A stretch of 64,000 nucleotides of DNA from the NCBI RefSeq assembly GCF_000238595.1, contig NZ_AGTS01000140.1:1-64000 (forward strand). Reading direction: 5' to 3'. This document shows, piece after piece, positions 27,996 to 38,120 of this stretch; within the stretch, counting starts at the first letter, position 1; each line of letters starts with the position of its first letter. Position numbers and translations under genes: made by a program. The notes below the pieces were generated by a model. That model was not told the origin of the DNA. It saw nothing but the letters and a program-made list of their open reading frames with translations, and did not search any database. The stretch comes from Acidovorax sp. NO-1. Its GTDB lineage: Bacteria > Pseudomonadota > Gammaproteobacteria > Burkholderiales > Burkholderiaceae_C.

Positions 27996-28754
27996 ATGGA
28001 AATCAAAGGCAAGGTATTCATCGTCACCGGCGGTGCATCGGGTCTGGGCGAAGGCACGGCGCGCGCGCTGGCCGCGCTTGGCGGCAAGGTGGTCATCGCG
28101 GACATGCAGGCCGAAAAAGGTGAAGCCGTGGCCCAGGAAATTGGCGGCGCCTTTGTGAAGTGTGATGTGAGCAACGAGGCCGATGGCCAGGCCGTGGTGG
28201 CCAAGGCGGTGTCGTTGGGCAAGCTCATGGGCCTGGTCAACTGCGCCGGTATTGCGCCCGCCGAGAAGACGGTGGGCAAGAACGGCGCCCATGCCCTCGC
28301 GGTGTTCAGCAAAACCATCACGGTGAACCTGGTCGGCAGCTTCAACATGATCCGCCTGGCTGCGGAAGCCATGAGCAAGAATGAACCCGAGTCCACAGGG
28401 GAACGCGGTGTCCTGATTTCCACCGCCAGCGTGGCCGCCTACGACGGCCAGATCGGCCAGGCCGCCTATGCCGCCTCCAAGGGCGGTGTGGTCGGCATGA
28501 CCCTGCCCATTGCTCGCGACCTGGCGCGCAACGGCATCCGCAACATGACGATCGCTCCGGGCATTTTCGGCACCCCCATGCTGTTTGGCATGCCGCAGGA
28601 AGTGCAGGACGCGCTGGCCGCTGGCGTGCCTTTCCCCAGCCGCCTGGGCACGCCGCAGGACTACGCCAAGCTGGTGCAGCACATCTTCGAGAACGACATG
28701 CTCAATGGCGAAGTGATCCGCCTGGACGGCGCCATCCGCCTCGCCCCACGGTAA
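27996..28754 (+). CDS. Short-chain dehydrogenase, 3-hydroxyacyl-CoA dehydrogenase type (HSD10-like)
   Basis: NAD-dependent SDR of 252 residues. It has the Rossmann motif [15 protein letters not shown] (residue 11), the NCAG motif VNCAGIAP, and the catalytic Ser ([11 protein letters not shown]) with YAASK. The C-terminal part ([62 protein letters not shown]) closely resembles type II 3-hydroxyacyl-CoA dehydrogenases that act on 2-methyl-3-hydroxybutyryl-CoA and similar substrates. A ribosome binding site (AGGAGA) precedes the ATG. A possible LiuR-like operator upstream fits a role in branched-chain catabolism. Confidence 0.88.
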   Translation: MEIKGKVFIVTGGASGLGEGTARALAALGGKVVIADMQAEKGEAVAQEIGGAFVKCDVSNEADGQAVVAKAVSLGKLMGLVNCAGIAPAEKTVGKNGAHALAVFSKTITVNLVGSFNMIRLAAEAMSKNEPESTGERGVLISTASVAAYDGQIGQAAYAASKGGVVGMTLPIARDLARNGIRNMTIAPGIFGTPMLFGMPQEVQDALAAGVPFPSRLGTPQDYAKLVQHIFENDMLNGEVIRLDGAIRLAPR

Positions 28755-28796
28755 AAAGTCAGCGCCAGTGCCCCGGTCAAACCGTTGACCGAACCG

Positions 28797-28845
28797 CTAC
28801 ATATTTAATAGCTGTTCGCGCAATCTGGTCAAGCGCTGAAGCACG
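28797..28845. repeat. Short palindromic intergenic repeat, copy 6
   Basis: Diverged family member (tatttaatagctgttcgcgc, then ...aagcgctgaag) between the convergent SDR and PAS/GGDEF/EAL genes. Confidence 0.6.
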
Positions 28846-28893
28846 AAATGATCCAAAATTTCGTGCCCCGGGGCAATGGTGGCAGTGCAAGCA

Positions 28894-31776
28894 TTAGGTT
28901 GTGCCCTGATGCTGCCCGCGCAGGAAGCTTTCCAGCTGCGCGGGAGGCACCGGCCGGCTGAAGTGATAGCCCTGTCCGGTATCGCAACCCAGCGTTTGCA
29001 GCACCTTCTGCTGTTCGGCCGTCTCCACCCCTTCGGCAATGGTCTCCAGGGCCAGGCTCTGCGCCAGGCCGATGATGGCCCGCACAATATGTTGCGCGCT
29101 CCCGTCTTCCGCCAGATCGCGGACAAACGACTGGTCGATCTTGAGCGTGTGCACGCGCAGGCGCTGGATGTAGCTGAACGACGAGTAACCCGTGCCGAAG
29201 TCGTCGATGGACAGACGCACCCCCAGATCGCACAGCCGCCCGACGATGGCAATGACCTTCTCCGGGTCGTCCATCGCGATGCTTTCCGTCAACTCCAGCT
29301 CCAGCATGCGGGGCGGCACGCCACTCTCGGCCAATGCCTGCTCAACCATTTCCACCAGCCCGGCATGCCGGAACTGGACCATGGACAGGTTCACCGCAAC
29401 GGTGATGTCGCGGTGGCCTGCCGCAGCCCAGTCACGTGCCTGCGTCAGTGCGGTGCGCAGCACCCACTCCCCGATACCCAGTATTTGCCCACTGCTCTCC
29501 GCAACCGGGATGAACTCTGCCGGGTTAATCGTGCCCAGCTCGGGGTGCTGCCAGCGCAGCAAAGCCTCAACACCCACCAGTTTGCCATCGCGCAGACTGA
29601 TCTGCGGCTGGTAGTGCAATGCCAGCTGGTTCAGCACCACCGCGCTGCGCAGGGCGTTTTCGATGTGCAGCATGCGCAGAGAACGATCCTGCATATCGCT
29701 GGAGAAAAACTGGTAACAGTCGCGCCCGGTTTCTTTGGCGCGAAACATGGCAGCGTCGGCACGCTGCGCCAGGATTTCAAACTCATGGCCATCCTCGGGA
29801 TATACAGCGATACCAATCGAGGACGTCACCACCAGCTCCTGCCCACCCAGGTTGCAGGCGCGACGCACTTCAAGCTGGAGCTTCTCGGCCACATGGGCCG
29901 CCTGCTGCGCATCGGTCAGCGGCAGCACGATGATGAATTCATCGCCCCCCTGGCGCGATACCGTGTCTTCTTCTCGCAGCATTGCCTGCAGTCGGCGCGC
30001 AATCTCCACCAGCAACTCATCCCCCACCTGATGGCCGAGCGAGTCGTTGACGTTCTTGAAGTGGTCCAGATCAAGATACAGCAGCGCCAGGTGCTGGCCA
30101 CTGCGCTGGGTCAACCCCAGGGCCTGGCTGAACCGCGATGCGAACATCGTGCGATTGGGCAAGCCCGTCAACGCGTCGAAATTCACCAGCCTGCGAATGC
30201 GCTCCTCGTCGCGCTTGCGCTCGGTGACATCCTCCTGCACGGCCAGATAGTGGGTAATGTCCCCCTGCTCATCGAGCAAGGGGGAAATGATGGCCGACTC
30301 ATGGTATTCGCTGCCATCCTTGCGGCGGTTGAGGAATTCCCCCCGCCATGGGCGTCCACAAGCCAGGTGCGCCCAGAGCTCCTGATACACCGATGGCGGC
30401 GTGGAGCCGGCACTAAGCAAGCGCGGGTTGCGCCCCAGTACCTCCTCGGGTGCATACCCGGTTGTCGCCGAAAACGCCGGGTTCACATATTCGATGTTGC
30501 CGGCCGCATTGGCAATGAAGATGGAATTGGGCGCTTGCTCCACCGCATGGCGGAGTTTGCGCAGGGTATCGAGCGTCTCGACCCGCTGGGTGATATCGCG
30601 CGACAACACTACGAAATGGGCCTCGGCGTCTTCATCGAGAACCTTGCGTGCCACGGAAAATTCGAACCAGCGCTTGCCACCGGGCAGATCCAGCGAATAC
30701 TGAAAATCGCGGGCCACGCCCTGCGCTGATGCCGCATTGATCGCCGCTTGGGCGACCGCTGCCGCCTCGTGTGGCAGCACATCGTGAATGGAGCGTCCCA
30801 GGACCTGGTCCGCAGGCATCAGCAACAACTCCGGCTGGCGGGTGTGGAGCTGCACATACCGGCCGTCCTGGGTCACTTCGAACATCAGATCCGGTACCGC
30901 ATCCAGCACGGCCCTCAATGATCTGTCCGACTTTTCCAGGGCACGGTAGGGAGCCTCGACGGTGCCTACAAAAATGGCGCGGTACAGGTAGTAATAGCCC
31001 ACGACCTTGTACACATGGCCCAGCAGATTGAAAACATCGGTGGCTGTCACATACAGCGTGAAGAAAAATTCACTCAGCGCCATCACCCATACGGCGGCGA
31101 ACAACTGCGGCACATCAAAGGACGAACGCTCTCCAGCGCGACGCAGCAGCAAAGCCATGGCCACCACACACAGGCCCACCACGCCGTATTCGGCCGCGAT
31201 CTTGAAGGTTGTGAGGCCCTGCGGACCGTAAGTTTGCGGGTACAGATCCGGGTACCAGAACACCAATACGTGCACCGCCGCGACCACCGCCATCACAAGC
31301 AACAGAGCCGCAACCGGCGCAAAGCCTATGGGCGCCGCGTCCCCATCCCCCCGCCGTTTCAGGGTCAAAGCCCACAGCAGACTCAGCACCGCCAGATAGC
31401 GCGCAGGCAACCAGAAGTTGATGCCCTTGTCGACAGAGTTGGCGGTGATGTAATCCGGCATGCCGACATAGGACAGCATGTGCGAGAAGTCCAACATCGC
31501 CACGCCCAGGAACCCGCAGGCGAGGATGAACACACTTCGCTGCGGGTTGATGCCGTGCGTCCTCCATCCCATGGCAAAAATGAGCGCTGAGACAACAATC
31601 GAGAGTGTTTCCAGGCCTTGGTGAAGTGCCAGAAAGTGGCGGACAGGGGGATAACTCGCCACAGAAAAATATCCCAAGGCCAGCACCATACACACCGTCA
31701 ATGCCAGTAGCACCGGCAGCACTTCGCGAAATCCTGCGCGGTGCTGGGGGTGGATCTCCCATCGGGATAAATTCAT
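28894..31776 (-). CDS. Membrane PAS-GGDEF-EAL cyclic-di-GMP signalling protein
   Basis: Protein of about 960 residues. An N-terminal seven-helix sensor region (MASE3-like, about residues 25-275) is followed by two PAS domains (about 285-400 and 405-520), a GGDEF domain (RQGGDEF, with an I-site RxxD as REED five residues before it) and an EAL domain (VGVEALLRW, then LELELTESIAM, IDDFGTGYSSFSYI, IAEGVETAEQ). Both the cyclase and the phosphodiesterase halves keep their key residues, so the net activity cannot be predicted. The ATG at 31776 (MNLSRWEIHPQ, GAAGG upstream) was preferred; a GTG at 31839 would add 21 residues. Confidence 0.85.
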   Translation of the reverse strand: MNLSRWEIHPQHRAGFREVLPVLLALTVCMVLALGYFSVASYPPVRHFLALHQGLETLSIVVSALIFAMGWRTHGINPQRSVFILACGFLGVAMLDFSHMLSYVGMPDYITANSVDKGINFWLPARYLAVLSLLWALTLKRRGDGDAAPIGFAPVAALLLVMAVVAAVHVLVFWYPDLYPQTYGPQGLTTFKIAAEYGVVGLCVVAMALLLRRAGERSSFDVPQLFAAVWVMALSEFFFTLYVTATDVFNLLGHVYKVVGYYYLYRAIFVGTVEAPYRALEKSDRSLRAVLDAVPDLMFEVTQDGRYVQLHTRQPELLLMPADQVLGRSIHDVLPHEAAAVAQAAINAASAQGVARDFQYSLDLPGGKRWFEFSVARKVLDEDAEAHFVVLSRDITQRVETLDTLRKLRHAVEQAPNSIFIANAAGNIEYVNPAFSATTGYAPEEVLGRNPRLLSAGSTPPSVYQELWAHLACGRPWRGEFLNRRKDGSEYHESAIISPLLDEQGDITHYLAVQEDVTERKRDEERIRRLVNFDALTGLPNRTMFASRFSQALGLTQRSGQHLALLYLDLDHFKNVNDSLGHQVGDELLVEIARRLQAMLREEDTVSRQGGDEFIIVLPLTDAQQAAHVAEKLQLEVRRACNLGGQELVVTSSIGIAVYPEDGHEFEILAQRADAAMFRAKETGRDCYQFFSSDMQDRSLRMLHIENALRSAVVLNQLALHYQPQISLRDGKLVGVEALLRWQHPELGTINPAEFIPVAESSGQILGIGEWVLRTALTQARDWAAAGHRDITVAVNLSMVQFRHAGLVEMVEQALAESGVPPRMLELELTESIAMDDPEKVIAIVGRLCDLGVRLSIDDFGTGYSSFSYIQRLRVHTLKIDQSFVRDLAEDGSAQHIVRAIIGLAQSLALETIAEGVETAEQQKVLQTLGCDTGQGYHFSRPVPPAQLESFLRGQHQGTT

Positions 31777-31881
31777 GCGCACTGTGCCTTCGAAGTGGTG
31801 ACCCGTTTCGCAGTCGGTCAAGCTGCAGGATTCTTGCACACCTTCATTTTTTGTAACGTATTGCTGCAGCGCCAGCGCGGC

Positions 31882-31918
31882 AAAAAAAAAACCGCCACAG
31901 CCTTGCGACTGCAGCGGT
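31882..31918 (-). terminator. Rho-independent terminator of the tRNA operon
   Basis: On the minus strand a 10-bp stem (31909-31918 with 31891-31900, two G-U pairs) is followed by nine T (31882-31890). It sits just after tRNA-Asp. Confidence 0.8.
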
Positions 31919-31925
31919 TTGTGAC

Positions 31926-32002
31926 TGGCGGAGTGGACGGGACTCGAACCCGCGACCCCCGGCGTGACAGGCCGGTATTCTAACCAACTGAACTACCACT
32001 CC
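31926..32002 (-). tRNA. tRNA-Asp (GTC)
   Basis: 77 nt including encoded CCA, reading ggagtggtagttcagttggt on the minus strand, anticodon GTC in the loop ctgtcac. All four arms can be drawn. It is the last of three tRNA genes in one operon. Confidence 0.95.
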
Positions 32003-32054
32003 TGGCAGGCAGCTTTCGCTTGCATCTTTTCAACACAAGCCAAGCGCTACAACT

Positions 32055-32130
32055 TGGCGACCCTACGGGGATTCGAACCCCGGTACTCACCGTGAAAGGG
32101 TGATGTCCTAGGCCTCTAGACGATAGGGTC
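32055..32130 (-). tRNA. tRNA-Glu (TTC)
   Basis: 76 nt including encoded CCA, starting gaccctatcgtctagaggcc on the minus strand, with anticodon TTC in ccctttcacgg. It is the middle gene of the Ala-Glu-Asp tRNA operon. Confidence 0.95.
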
Positions 32131-32160
32131 AAAACCTTGGAACTAACCATCAACAAACTT

Positions 32161-32236
<76 letters not shown>

Positions 32237-32286
32237 ACTGAGTGACTCCAAACACACCGTGCTTGTCATCAACATCTGAGCCTTGA

Positions 32287-32316
32287 ATTATAGACAGATT
32301 TTCAACGGTTTCGCAA
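32287..32316 (-). promoter_or_regulatory. Sigma70-type promoter of the tRNA operon
   Basis: On the minus strand TTGCGA (complement of 32311-32316), 18-bp spacer, TATAAT (complement of 32287-32292). The -35 box overlaps the last codons of gltX. It drives tRNA-Ala, -Glu and -Asp. Confidence 0.65.
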
Positions 32317-33705
32317 ACGCGCTACAACTTTTTCACGGCCGACCAATTCCAGCACGGCATCCACCGATGGCGTGTGGGCCGTACCCACCGTCAACACCCG
32401 CGTCGGCATTGCCAGTTGGGGCATCTTCTGGCCGTGCGCCGTCAGCACCTGTTTGAAGGCGGCGCTGATGGAGGCCTTGTCCCACTCGCACGTTGACAGC
32501 GCATCGGCCAGTGCATCCAGCGCGGGAGCAATGGCCTCGGTGACATGCTGTGCACGCTCGGCGTCCACCGGTGTGACGTCCCCGTAGAAGACCTGGGCCC
32601 AGTTGGCGAGGGCCACTGTGGTGTCGCAGCGGTCCTTGAACAAAGCGCAAATTCGCACAAGCCGACCATCTGCCAGCGCTTCGGCAGATACACCCCGCTT
32701 GTGCAACTGAGGCGCCACGAGCGCGGCCAGTGCATCGTCGGCCATGGCCTTCAAGTGCTGGGCATTGACCCAACGCAGCTTCGCTTCGTCGAACTGCGCC
32801 GCACTGCGCCCCAGGTGGTCGAGGTTGAACCACTGCAGGAACTGCTCGCGGCTGAAGATCTCGTCGTCGCCGTGGCTCCAGCCCAGGCGCGCCAGGTAGT
32901 TCACCATGGCGTCGGGCAGGTAGCCTTCATCACGGTATTGCGTGACAGGCTTGGCGCCGTTGCGTTTGCTCATCTTCTCGCCCTGCTCGTTGAGCACGGT
33001 GGGCAGGTGGGCATACACCGGCGGCTCCTTGCCCAGAGCGCGGAAGATGTTGATCTGGCGCGGCGTGTTGTTCACATGGTCATCGCCCCGGATCACATGG
33101 GTGATGGCCATGTCGATATCGTCCACCACCACGCAGAAGTTGTAGGTGGGAGTGCCGTCCGGCCGCGCAATCACCAGGTCGTCGAGTTCGTCGTTGCTGA
33201 TCTCGATGCGGCCCTTGACCTTGTCATCCCAGGCCACCACGCCACCTTGCGGGTTCTTGAAACGCAGCACGGGCTGCACTCCGGCAGGAACGGGCGGCAG
33301 GGTTTTGCCGGGCTCGGGGCGCCAGGTGCCGTCATACCGGGGCTTTTCCTTGGCGGCCATCTGCTTGTCGCGCAGCGCGTCGAGCTCGGCCACGCTCATG
33401 TAGCAGGGGTACACGTGGCCCGCGGCCTGCAGCTCGGCCAGCACGGCCTTGTAGCGGTCCATGCGCTGCATCTGGTAGTAAGGGCCTTCATCGTGGTCCA
33501 GGCCCAGCCAGGCCATGCCTTCGATGATCACGTCCACGGCGGCCTGGGTGGAGCGCTCGAGATCGGTGTCTTCGATCCGCAGGATGAAGTCGCCGCCCGT
33601 GGCGCGTGCGAAGGCCCACGGATACAACGCCGAGCGGATGTTGCCCAGGTGAATGAAGCCCGTGGGCGAAGGGGCAAAGCGGGTGCGTGTTTTCTGCGTC
33701 GTCAT
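32302..33705 (-). CDS. gltX: Glutamyl-tRNA synthetase
   Basis: Class I aminoacyl-tRNA synthetase of 467 residues. The HIGH-type motif is in [26 protein letters not shown] and the KMSKS-type motif in [13 protein letters not shown]. Length and order are normal for discriminating GluRS. It stands directly upstream of a tRNA operon that includes tRNA-Glu, an apt but possibly chance neighbourhood. Confidence 0.96.
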   Translation of the reverse strand: MTTQKTRTRFAPSPTGFIHLGNIRSALYPWAFARATGGDFILRIEDTDLERSTQAAVDVIIEGMAWLGLDHDEGPYYQMQRMDRYKAVLAELQAAGHVYPCYMSVAELDALRDKQMAAKEKPRYDGTWRPEPGKTLPPVPAGVQPVLRFKNPQGGVVAWDDKVKGRIEISNDELDDLVIARPDGTPTYNFCVVVDDIDMAITHVIRGDDHVNNTPRQINIFRALGKEPPVYAHLPTVLNEQGEKMSKRNGAKPVTQYRDEGYLPDAMVNYLARLGWSHGDDEIFSREQFLQWFNLDHLGRSAAQFDEAKLRWVNAQHLKAMADDALAALVAPQLHKRGVSAEALADGRLVRICALFKDRCDTTVALANWAQVFYGDVTPVDAERAQHVTEAIAPALDALADALSTCEWDKASISAAFKQVLTAHGQKMPQLAMPTRVLTVGTAHTPSVDAVLELVGREKVVARLRNR

Positions 33706-33716
33706 GTAGTCTGCTT

Positions 33717-33811
33717 CAAAATCAGGAGCTGCCAGCGCTTGCCAGTTATCGGTTTCAAAACGATTGGATATCGAAACCTTTGACCAGCAAGCGCCAGGCG
33801 CTCACTTTTTA
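33717..33811. repeat. Imperfect long inverted repeat between purF and gltX (possible diverged family copy)
   Basis: Arms gcgcttgccagttatcggttt (from about 33738) and its imperfect complement ending near 33806 (gaaacctttgaccagcaagc) enclose about 25 nt. The cgctt/aagcg cores recall the dispersed palindromic family. It could end purF transcription. Confidence 0.35.
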
Positions 33812-35314
33812 GTTTTCCTGGGCGTTGGGCAGCGCCAGGCGCGAGGTGTCTTCCTCGCCCTCTTCCACGCCCACGCGACCTTCGTTAAGGCTGGCGATGC
33901 CTTCTGCGGTGATGTCGCCCGTCACGTAGACGCCGTCAAAACACGACGCATCAAAGCCCGCGATGGCGCCGTTGAGCGAGCCCACCGCCTTCTTCATGCC
34001 GTCCACGTCCTGGTAGATCAGCGCATCGCAGCCTATCGCCTGGCGGATTTCATCGACCGTGCGGCCATGCGCCACCAGCTCGCTGCTGGTGGGCATGTCG
34101 ATGCCGTACACGTTGGGATAGCGCACCGGCGGCGCTGCGCTGGCCAGGTATACCTTGCGGGCACCGGCGTCGCGCGCCATCTGCACGATCTCGCGGCTGG
34201 TGGTACCGCGCACGATGGAGTCGTCCACCAGCAGCACGTTGCGGCCCTTGAACTCGCTGCCGATCACATTGAGCTTCTGGCGCACCGACTTCTTGCGCAC
34301 ACCCTGGCCCGGCATGATGAAGGTGCGGCCCACATAGCGGTTCTTCACGAACCCCTCGCGGTACGGGATACCCAGCAGGTGCGCAAGCTGTGTGGCGCTG
34401 GGGCGGCTGGATTCAGGGATGGGAATGATCACGTCGATTTCGTTGGGCGGCACCGTGGAGATAACCCGTTTTGCCAGGGCCTCCCCCAGATTCAGGCGCG
34501 CCTGGTAGACGGAAATACCATCCAGCACCGAGTCAGGGCGAGCGAGATAAACGAACTCGAAAATGCAGGGGTTCAGCTGAGGCTTTTCGGCGCACTGCTG
34601 TGCATGGAGCTTGCCGTCGAGCGTGACGAAAATCGCTTCGCCAGGGTCGATGTTGCGCTCGAACACGTGCGAGGTGCCCTCCAGCGCCACCGATTCGCTG
34701 CCCACCATGACGGTTCCGTCCTGGCTGCGCCCCATGGCCAGCGGGCGAATGCCATGCGGATCACGGAAAGCCAGCAGGCCGTGTCCCGCAATCAGCGCGA
34801 TCACTGCATAAGAGCCTTTGATGCGCTTGTGCACAGCGCGTACGGCAGTAAAGACATCCTCGGGCTGCAGCGGCACGCCACGCGTGGAGCGCTCCAGTTC
34901 GTGCGCAAAAACATTGAGCAGCACTTCCGAGTCGCTGTCGGTGTTCGTGTGGCGGTGATCCGTCTGGAACAGCTCGGTGCGCAGCTCACGCGCATTGGTC
35001 AGGTTCCCGTTGTGCACCAGAACAATGCCGAAAGGGGCATTGACGTAAAACGGCTGCGCTTCTTCTTCGCTGTAGGCATTGCCCGCTGTGGGATACCGCA
35101 CCTGGCCCAGGCCCACGTTACCCGGCAATGCGCGCATGTTGCGGGTGCGGAACACGTCGCGCACCATGCCCTTGGCCTTGTGCATGAAGAACTTGCGGCC
35201 CTGCTGGGTCACGATGCCCGCGGCATCCTGACCACGGTGCTGCAACAGCAGCAAGGCGTCATAGATCAGCTGATTGACGGGCGCTGGACTGACGACGCCG
35301 ACGATTCCACACAT
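33809..35314 (-). CDS. purF: Amidophosphoribosyltransferase
   Basis: First committed enzyme of purine synthesis, 501 residues. It begins MCGIVGVV with the catalytic Cys2 of the N-terminal glutaminase domain; the PRPP loop is VLLVDDSIVRGTTSREIV near residue 355. The C-terminal tail after residue 475 is acidic. It ends the folC-SPOR-cvpA-purF cluster, whose gene order is common in Burkholderiales. Confidence 0.96.
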   Translation of the reverse strand: MCGIVGVVSPAPVNQLIYDALLLLQHRGQDAAGIVTQQGRKFFMHKAKGMVRDVFRTRNMRALPGNVGLGQVRYPTAGNAYSEEEAQPFYVNAPFGIVLVHNGNLTNARELRTELFQTDHRHTNTDSDSEVLLNVFAHELERSTRGVPLQPEDVFTAVRAVHKRIKGSYAVIALIAGHGLLAFRDPHGIRPLAMGRSQDGTVMVGSESVALEGTSHVFERNIDPGEAIFVTLDGKLHAQQCAEKPQLNPCIFEFVYLARPDSVLDGISVYQARLNLGEALAKRVISTVPPNEIDVIIPIPESSRPSATQLAHLLGIPYREGFVKNRYVGRTFIMPGQGVRKKSVRQKLNVIGSEFKGRNVLLVDDSIVRGTTSREIVQMARDAGARKVYLASAAPPVRYPNVYGIDMPTSSELVAHGRTVDEIRQAIGCDALIYQDVDGMKKAVGSLNGAIAGFDASCFDGVYVTGDITAEGIASLNEGRVGVEEGEEDTSRLALPNAQEN

Positions 35315-35392
35315 AGTTGTATTCCATCCGTTTGCGGGAACAGCCCCGCGGCAACCCAGCGACAGCAGCTTCTGACCGCCGTCGCATCGTTA

Positions 35393-35881
35393 TCAGGAAG
35401 GCAGATGCCTTCCAAATTCTTCCGGCAATGCCGGCTTCAGCCCCCGCAGCATATCGACCAACAGCGGCGCCCCCCGGGATTCCTGCCACCACAGGGCTTC
35501 GTGCATGGGCGTGAGGCCTGCCACCACCGCCACGGCAAGCAGCAACACCAGCCCGCGCAGAACACCGAACGCAGCGCCCAGTGTGCGATCAGCCGGCCGC
35601 AATCCAATGGACTCGACCAGCTTTTTGGCCAGCCAGGTGATAAACCCGCACGCAAACACCGACGCCACGAACACTGCCAGGAATCCAGCGGCGTACCGCA
35701 AAGAATCCGAGGCATCACCCATGGGCAGCATTGCGGCCACGTCGTGCGCGAACCACTGCGCCACAAAAAAAGACACCACCCAACCCAGCAGTGACAACAC
35801 CTCAAACACCAACCCGCGCCATGCGCCCATCAGCATGGAGGCGAGGAGCACCACCACAAAAATCCAGTCCAGCGCAGCCAT
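35393..35881 (-). CDS. cvpA: CvpA family membrane protein
   Basis: Inner-membrane protein of 162 residues with four helices. It begins MAALDWIFVVVLLASMLMGAWRGLVFEVLSLLGWV, the CvpA consensus; the ATG at 35881 is preferred to a GTG seven codons earlier. In enterobacteria CvpA is linked to colicin V production and envelope stress tolerance; its molecular role is still poorly defined. It lies between the SPOR gene and purF. Confidence 0.9.
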   Translation of the reverse strand: MAALDWIFVVVLLASMLMGAWRGLVFEVLSLLGWVVSFFVAQWFAHDVAAMLPMGDASDSLRYAAGFLAVFVASVFACGFITWLAKKLVESIGLRPADRTLGAAFGVLRGLVLLLAVAVVAGLTPMHEALWWQESRGAPLLVDMLRGLKPALPEEFGRHLPS

Positions 35882-35906
35882 GGACACGGGCAGCTCTTGC
35901 ACCTGG

Positions 35907-36713
35907 CTAGAGCGTCAGCACCGAAGCCGACAGATCCAGCGCCTTGATGCGGGCAGCAGCCTTGTCGGCGTCTGCGCGGTTGGCAAAGGGCCCCACACGG
36001 ACCCGCGTGCGCTTTCCGTCCTTGGTATCAACCACCTGCGTATACGTCTTCAGGCCCGCGCGTTCCACCTTGGTACGCGCCTCCCGGGCTTTCTCGGCGT
36101 CGGCAAACGCCCCCACCTGAACAATGAACCGGCCCTCTTCCGCTGCCGCCGCTGCGGCAGGCTCTGCCGACCGGCCTTCCAGCAGTGCGCGGGCCCTGGC
36201 GGCTTCGTCAGGGCGCTGCACAGGCGGTTTGGGAGGCTCTGGTTTCGGCTCCGGTTTCGGCTCTGGTTTGGCAGGGACTGCGGGAGCGGGTCTTGCGGGT
36301 GCTGGGCGCGCCCCTTGCACCAGCTCTTCGCCATCGGCAAGCCCGTTGCCGGACGCACTGCCACCGCCCTGCGCGGCAGGCCGCGGCGCAGAGGCCGCCG
36401 CGGGTGGAGCCGAAGGACTGGCCGCAGCGGGGGCCTGGGCAACCGGTGCGGGCACCACCAGGGGGGCCACCTTGTTGCGGTCGGGGATCTCGATCGGGAT
36501 GTCCACGGGAATCGGCCGGGGCTGGGTGTCAAACAGCATGGGAAACCCGACCACCCCGATGAGCACCAGCACGGCCGCGCCGATCAGCCGGTGGCGCGCA
36601 CGTCGCCGCATCACTTCAATGCTCTCGGCCTGCGGTGCGCGCGGGCGTTTGGACGGCTTTTCGGCCTGAGCTTGTTCACCCTGACCGGGCCACCGAAACT
36701 TGAAAAATGCCAT
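35907..36713 (-). CDS. SPOR domain protein (DedD-like)
   Basis: Bitopic membrane protein of 268 residues: a basic cytoplasmic N-terminus, one membrane helix (about 42-60, LIGAAVLVLIGVVGFPMLF), a Pro/Ala-rich periplasmic linker with EPKPEPKPEPPKPP, and a C-terminal SPOR domain (about 190-268, FIVQVGAFADAEKAREARTKVERAGL, then RTRVRVGPFANRADADKAAARI). SPOR domains bind denuded septal peptidoglycan, so a role in division is likely. Its position between folC and cvpA is conserved in the group. Confidence 0.88.
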   Translation of the reverse strand: MAFFKFRWPGQGEQAQAEKPSKRPRAPQAESIEVMRRRARHRLIGAAVLVLIGVVGFPMLFDTQPRPIPVDIPIEIPDRNKVAPLVVPAPVAQAPAAASPSAPPAAASAPRPAAQGGGSASGNGLADGEELVQGARPAPARPAPAVPAKPEPKPEPKPEPPKPPVQRPDEAARARALLEGRSAEPAAAAAAEEGRFIVQVGAFADAEKAREARTKVERAGLKTYTQVVDTKDGKRTRVRVGPFANRADADKAAARIKALDLSASVLTL

Positions 36714-36746
36714 GGAGTAACGACTCGTTCGGACCGCAGAACCGGC

Positions 36747-38072
36747 CTACTGGCCCAGATGTTTGGCGTGCAGGCGCGGTGTTCCGTTGATCAGCACACC
36801 ACCCACCGTGTAAAACGAGCCAAAGACCACGATTCTATCAGCGGGGTCTGCCGCAGCCACCGCCGCCTGCAGCGCCTGCATGGGGTCCGCGTGCAGGCTG
36901 GAGGTCACATCGCGGCGCCCGCCCGCCACCATCTGCAGGGCATTCCATTTCTGCTGCAGGACAGCAGCTGTCTCGGCGCGTGGGGTTGGCAGATCAGTGA
37001 AGTACCAGCGGTCCACCAGCGGGCCCACCTTGGCCAGCATGGGGGCCAGGTCCTTGTCGGCCATGGCGCCAAACACCGCATGCGTCGTTGGAAAGAACCC
37101 CATCGCATCCAGATTGGCCGTGAGCGCGGCCACCGAATGCGGGTTGTGCGCCACGTCCAGCACCAGCGTGGGCTGCCCGGGCACGATCTGGAAGCGCCCC
37201 GGCAGCTCCACCATGGCCAGGCCGTTGCGCACCGCCTGGGCTGTGACCGGAATGCGCTCGCGCAGGGCCTCCAGGGCCGCCAGTGCCCCCGATGCGTTGA
37301 TCAGCTGGTTGGCGCCACGCAGCGACGGGTACGCCAGCCCCGCATAGCGACGGCCCCGGCCGGCCCAGCTCCACTGCTGTTTGTCGCCCGAGAAGTTGAA
37401 ATCCTTGCCGAAGCGCCACAGGTCGGCACCGATCTCCAGCGCATGGTCAATGACGCTCTGCGGCGCCATCGGGTCGCCCACGATCACCGGGCGGCCGGTG
37501 CGCATGATGCCGGCCTTTTCCCGGCCGATGCTTTCGCGGTCAGGCCCCAGGAACTCGGTGTGGTCAATGTCGATGCTGGTGATGATGGCGCAGTCGGCAT
37601 CGATGACGTTGGTGGCATCCAGGCGCCCGCCAAGGCCCACTTCGAGAATGGCCACGTCCAGCCGTGCATGGCTCATGAGCCGCAGGATGGCCAGTGTGGT
37701 GAATTCGAAGTAGGTCAGCGATATTTCATTGCCGTTTTGGGTTCTGGCGCTTTCCACTGCTTCAAAGTGCGCTATCAGATCCGAAGCATGCACTATATCG
37801 CCGTGAACGCGGCACCGCTCCTCGAAGTGCACCAGGTGGGGCGAGGTATAGACACCCGTGCGGTAACCCGCCTGCAGCGCCACGGCCTCCAGCATGGCGC
37901 AGGTGGAGCCCTTCCCGTTGGTGCCCGCCACCGTGATCACGGGGCAGTCAAACCGCAGCACCATGCGGCGGGCCACTTCGCGGACACGGTCCAGGCCCAT
38001 GTCGATATTGCGGGGATGAAGCTGCTCGCAATGGCGGAGCCAGCCTTCCAGTGTGTGGATTTTGGTTTGCAT
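36747..38072 (-). CDS. folC: Bifunctional folylpolyglutamate synthase / dihydrofolate synthase
   Basis: Mur-ligase-like enzyme of 441 residues that adds glutamate to folates. P-loop: ITVAGTNGKGSTCAMLEAVA near residue 47. Further landmarks are YTSPHLVHFEERCRV, LDVAILEVGLGGRLDATNVIDADCAIITSIDIDHTEFLG and LVLDVAHNPHSVAAL. It is the first gene of the cluster running to purF. It is divergent from the ArsC-like gene, separated by 48 bp. Confidence 0.93.
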   Translation of the reverse strand: MQTKIHTLEGWLRHCEQLHPRNIDMGLDRVREVARRMVLRFDCPVITVAGTNGKGSTCAMLEAVALQAGYRTGVYTSPHLVHFEERCRVHGDIVHASDLIAHFEAVESARTQNGNEISLTYFEFTTLAILRLMSHARLDVAILEVGLGGRLDATNVIDADCAIITSIDIDHTEFLGPDRESIGREKAGIMRTGRPVIVGDPMAPQSVIDHALEIGADLWRFGKDFNFSGDKQQWSWAGRGRRYAGLAYPSLRGANQLINASGALAALEALRERIPVTAQAVRNGLAMVELPGRFQIVPGQPTLVLDVAHNPHSVAALTANLDAMGFFPTTHAVFGAMADKDLAPMLAKVGPLVDRWYFTDLPTPRAETAAVLQQKWNALQMVAGGRRDVTSSLHADPMQALQAAVAAADPADRIVVFGSFYTVGGVLINGTPRLHAKHLGQ

Positions 38073-38120
38073 ACAGGGCGGGATTGTCGCCCAGCCGCAA
38101 GTTCGGGGATGATGCGCGGC

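Noticed and set aside
37741-37800. A possible palindromic repeat copy inside folC (ggcgctttccactgcttcaa...).
   Set aside because: Only a few core bases match and there is no inverted stem. The folC protein is normal here apart from a slightly long loop.
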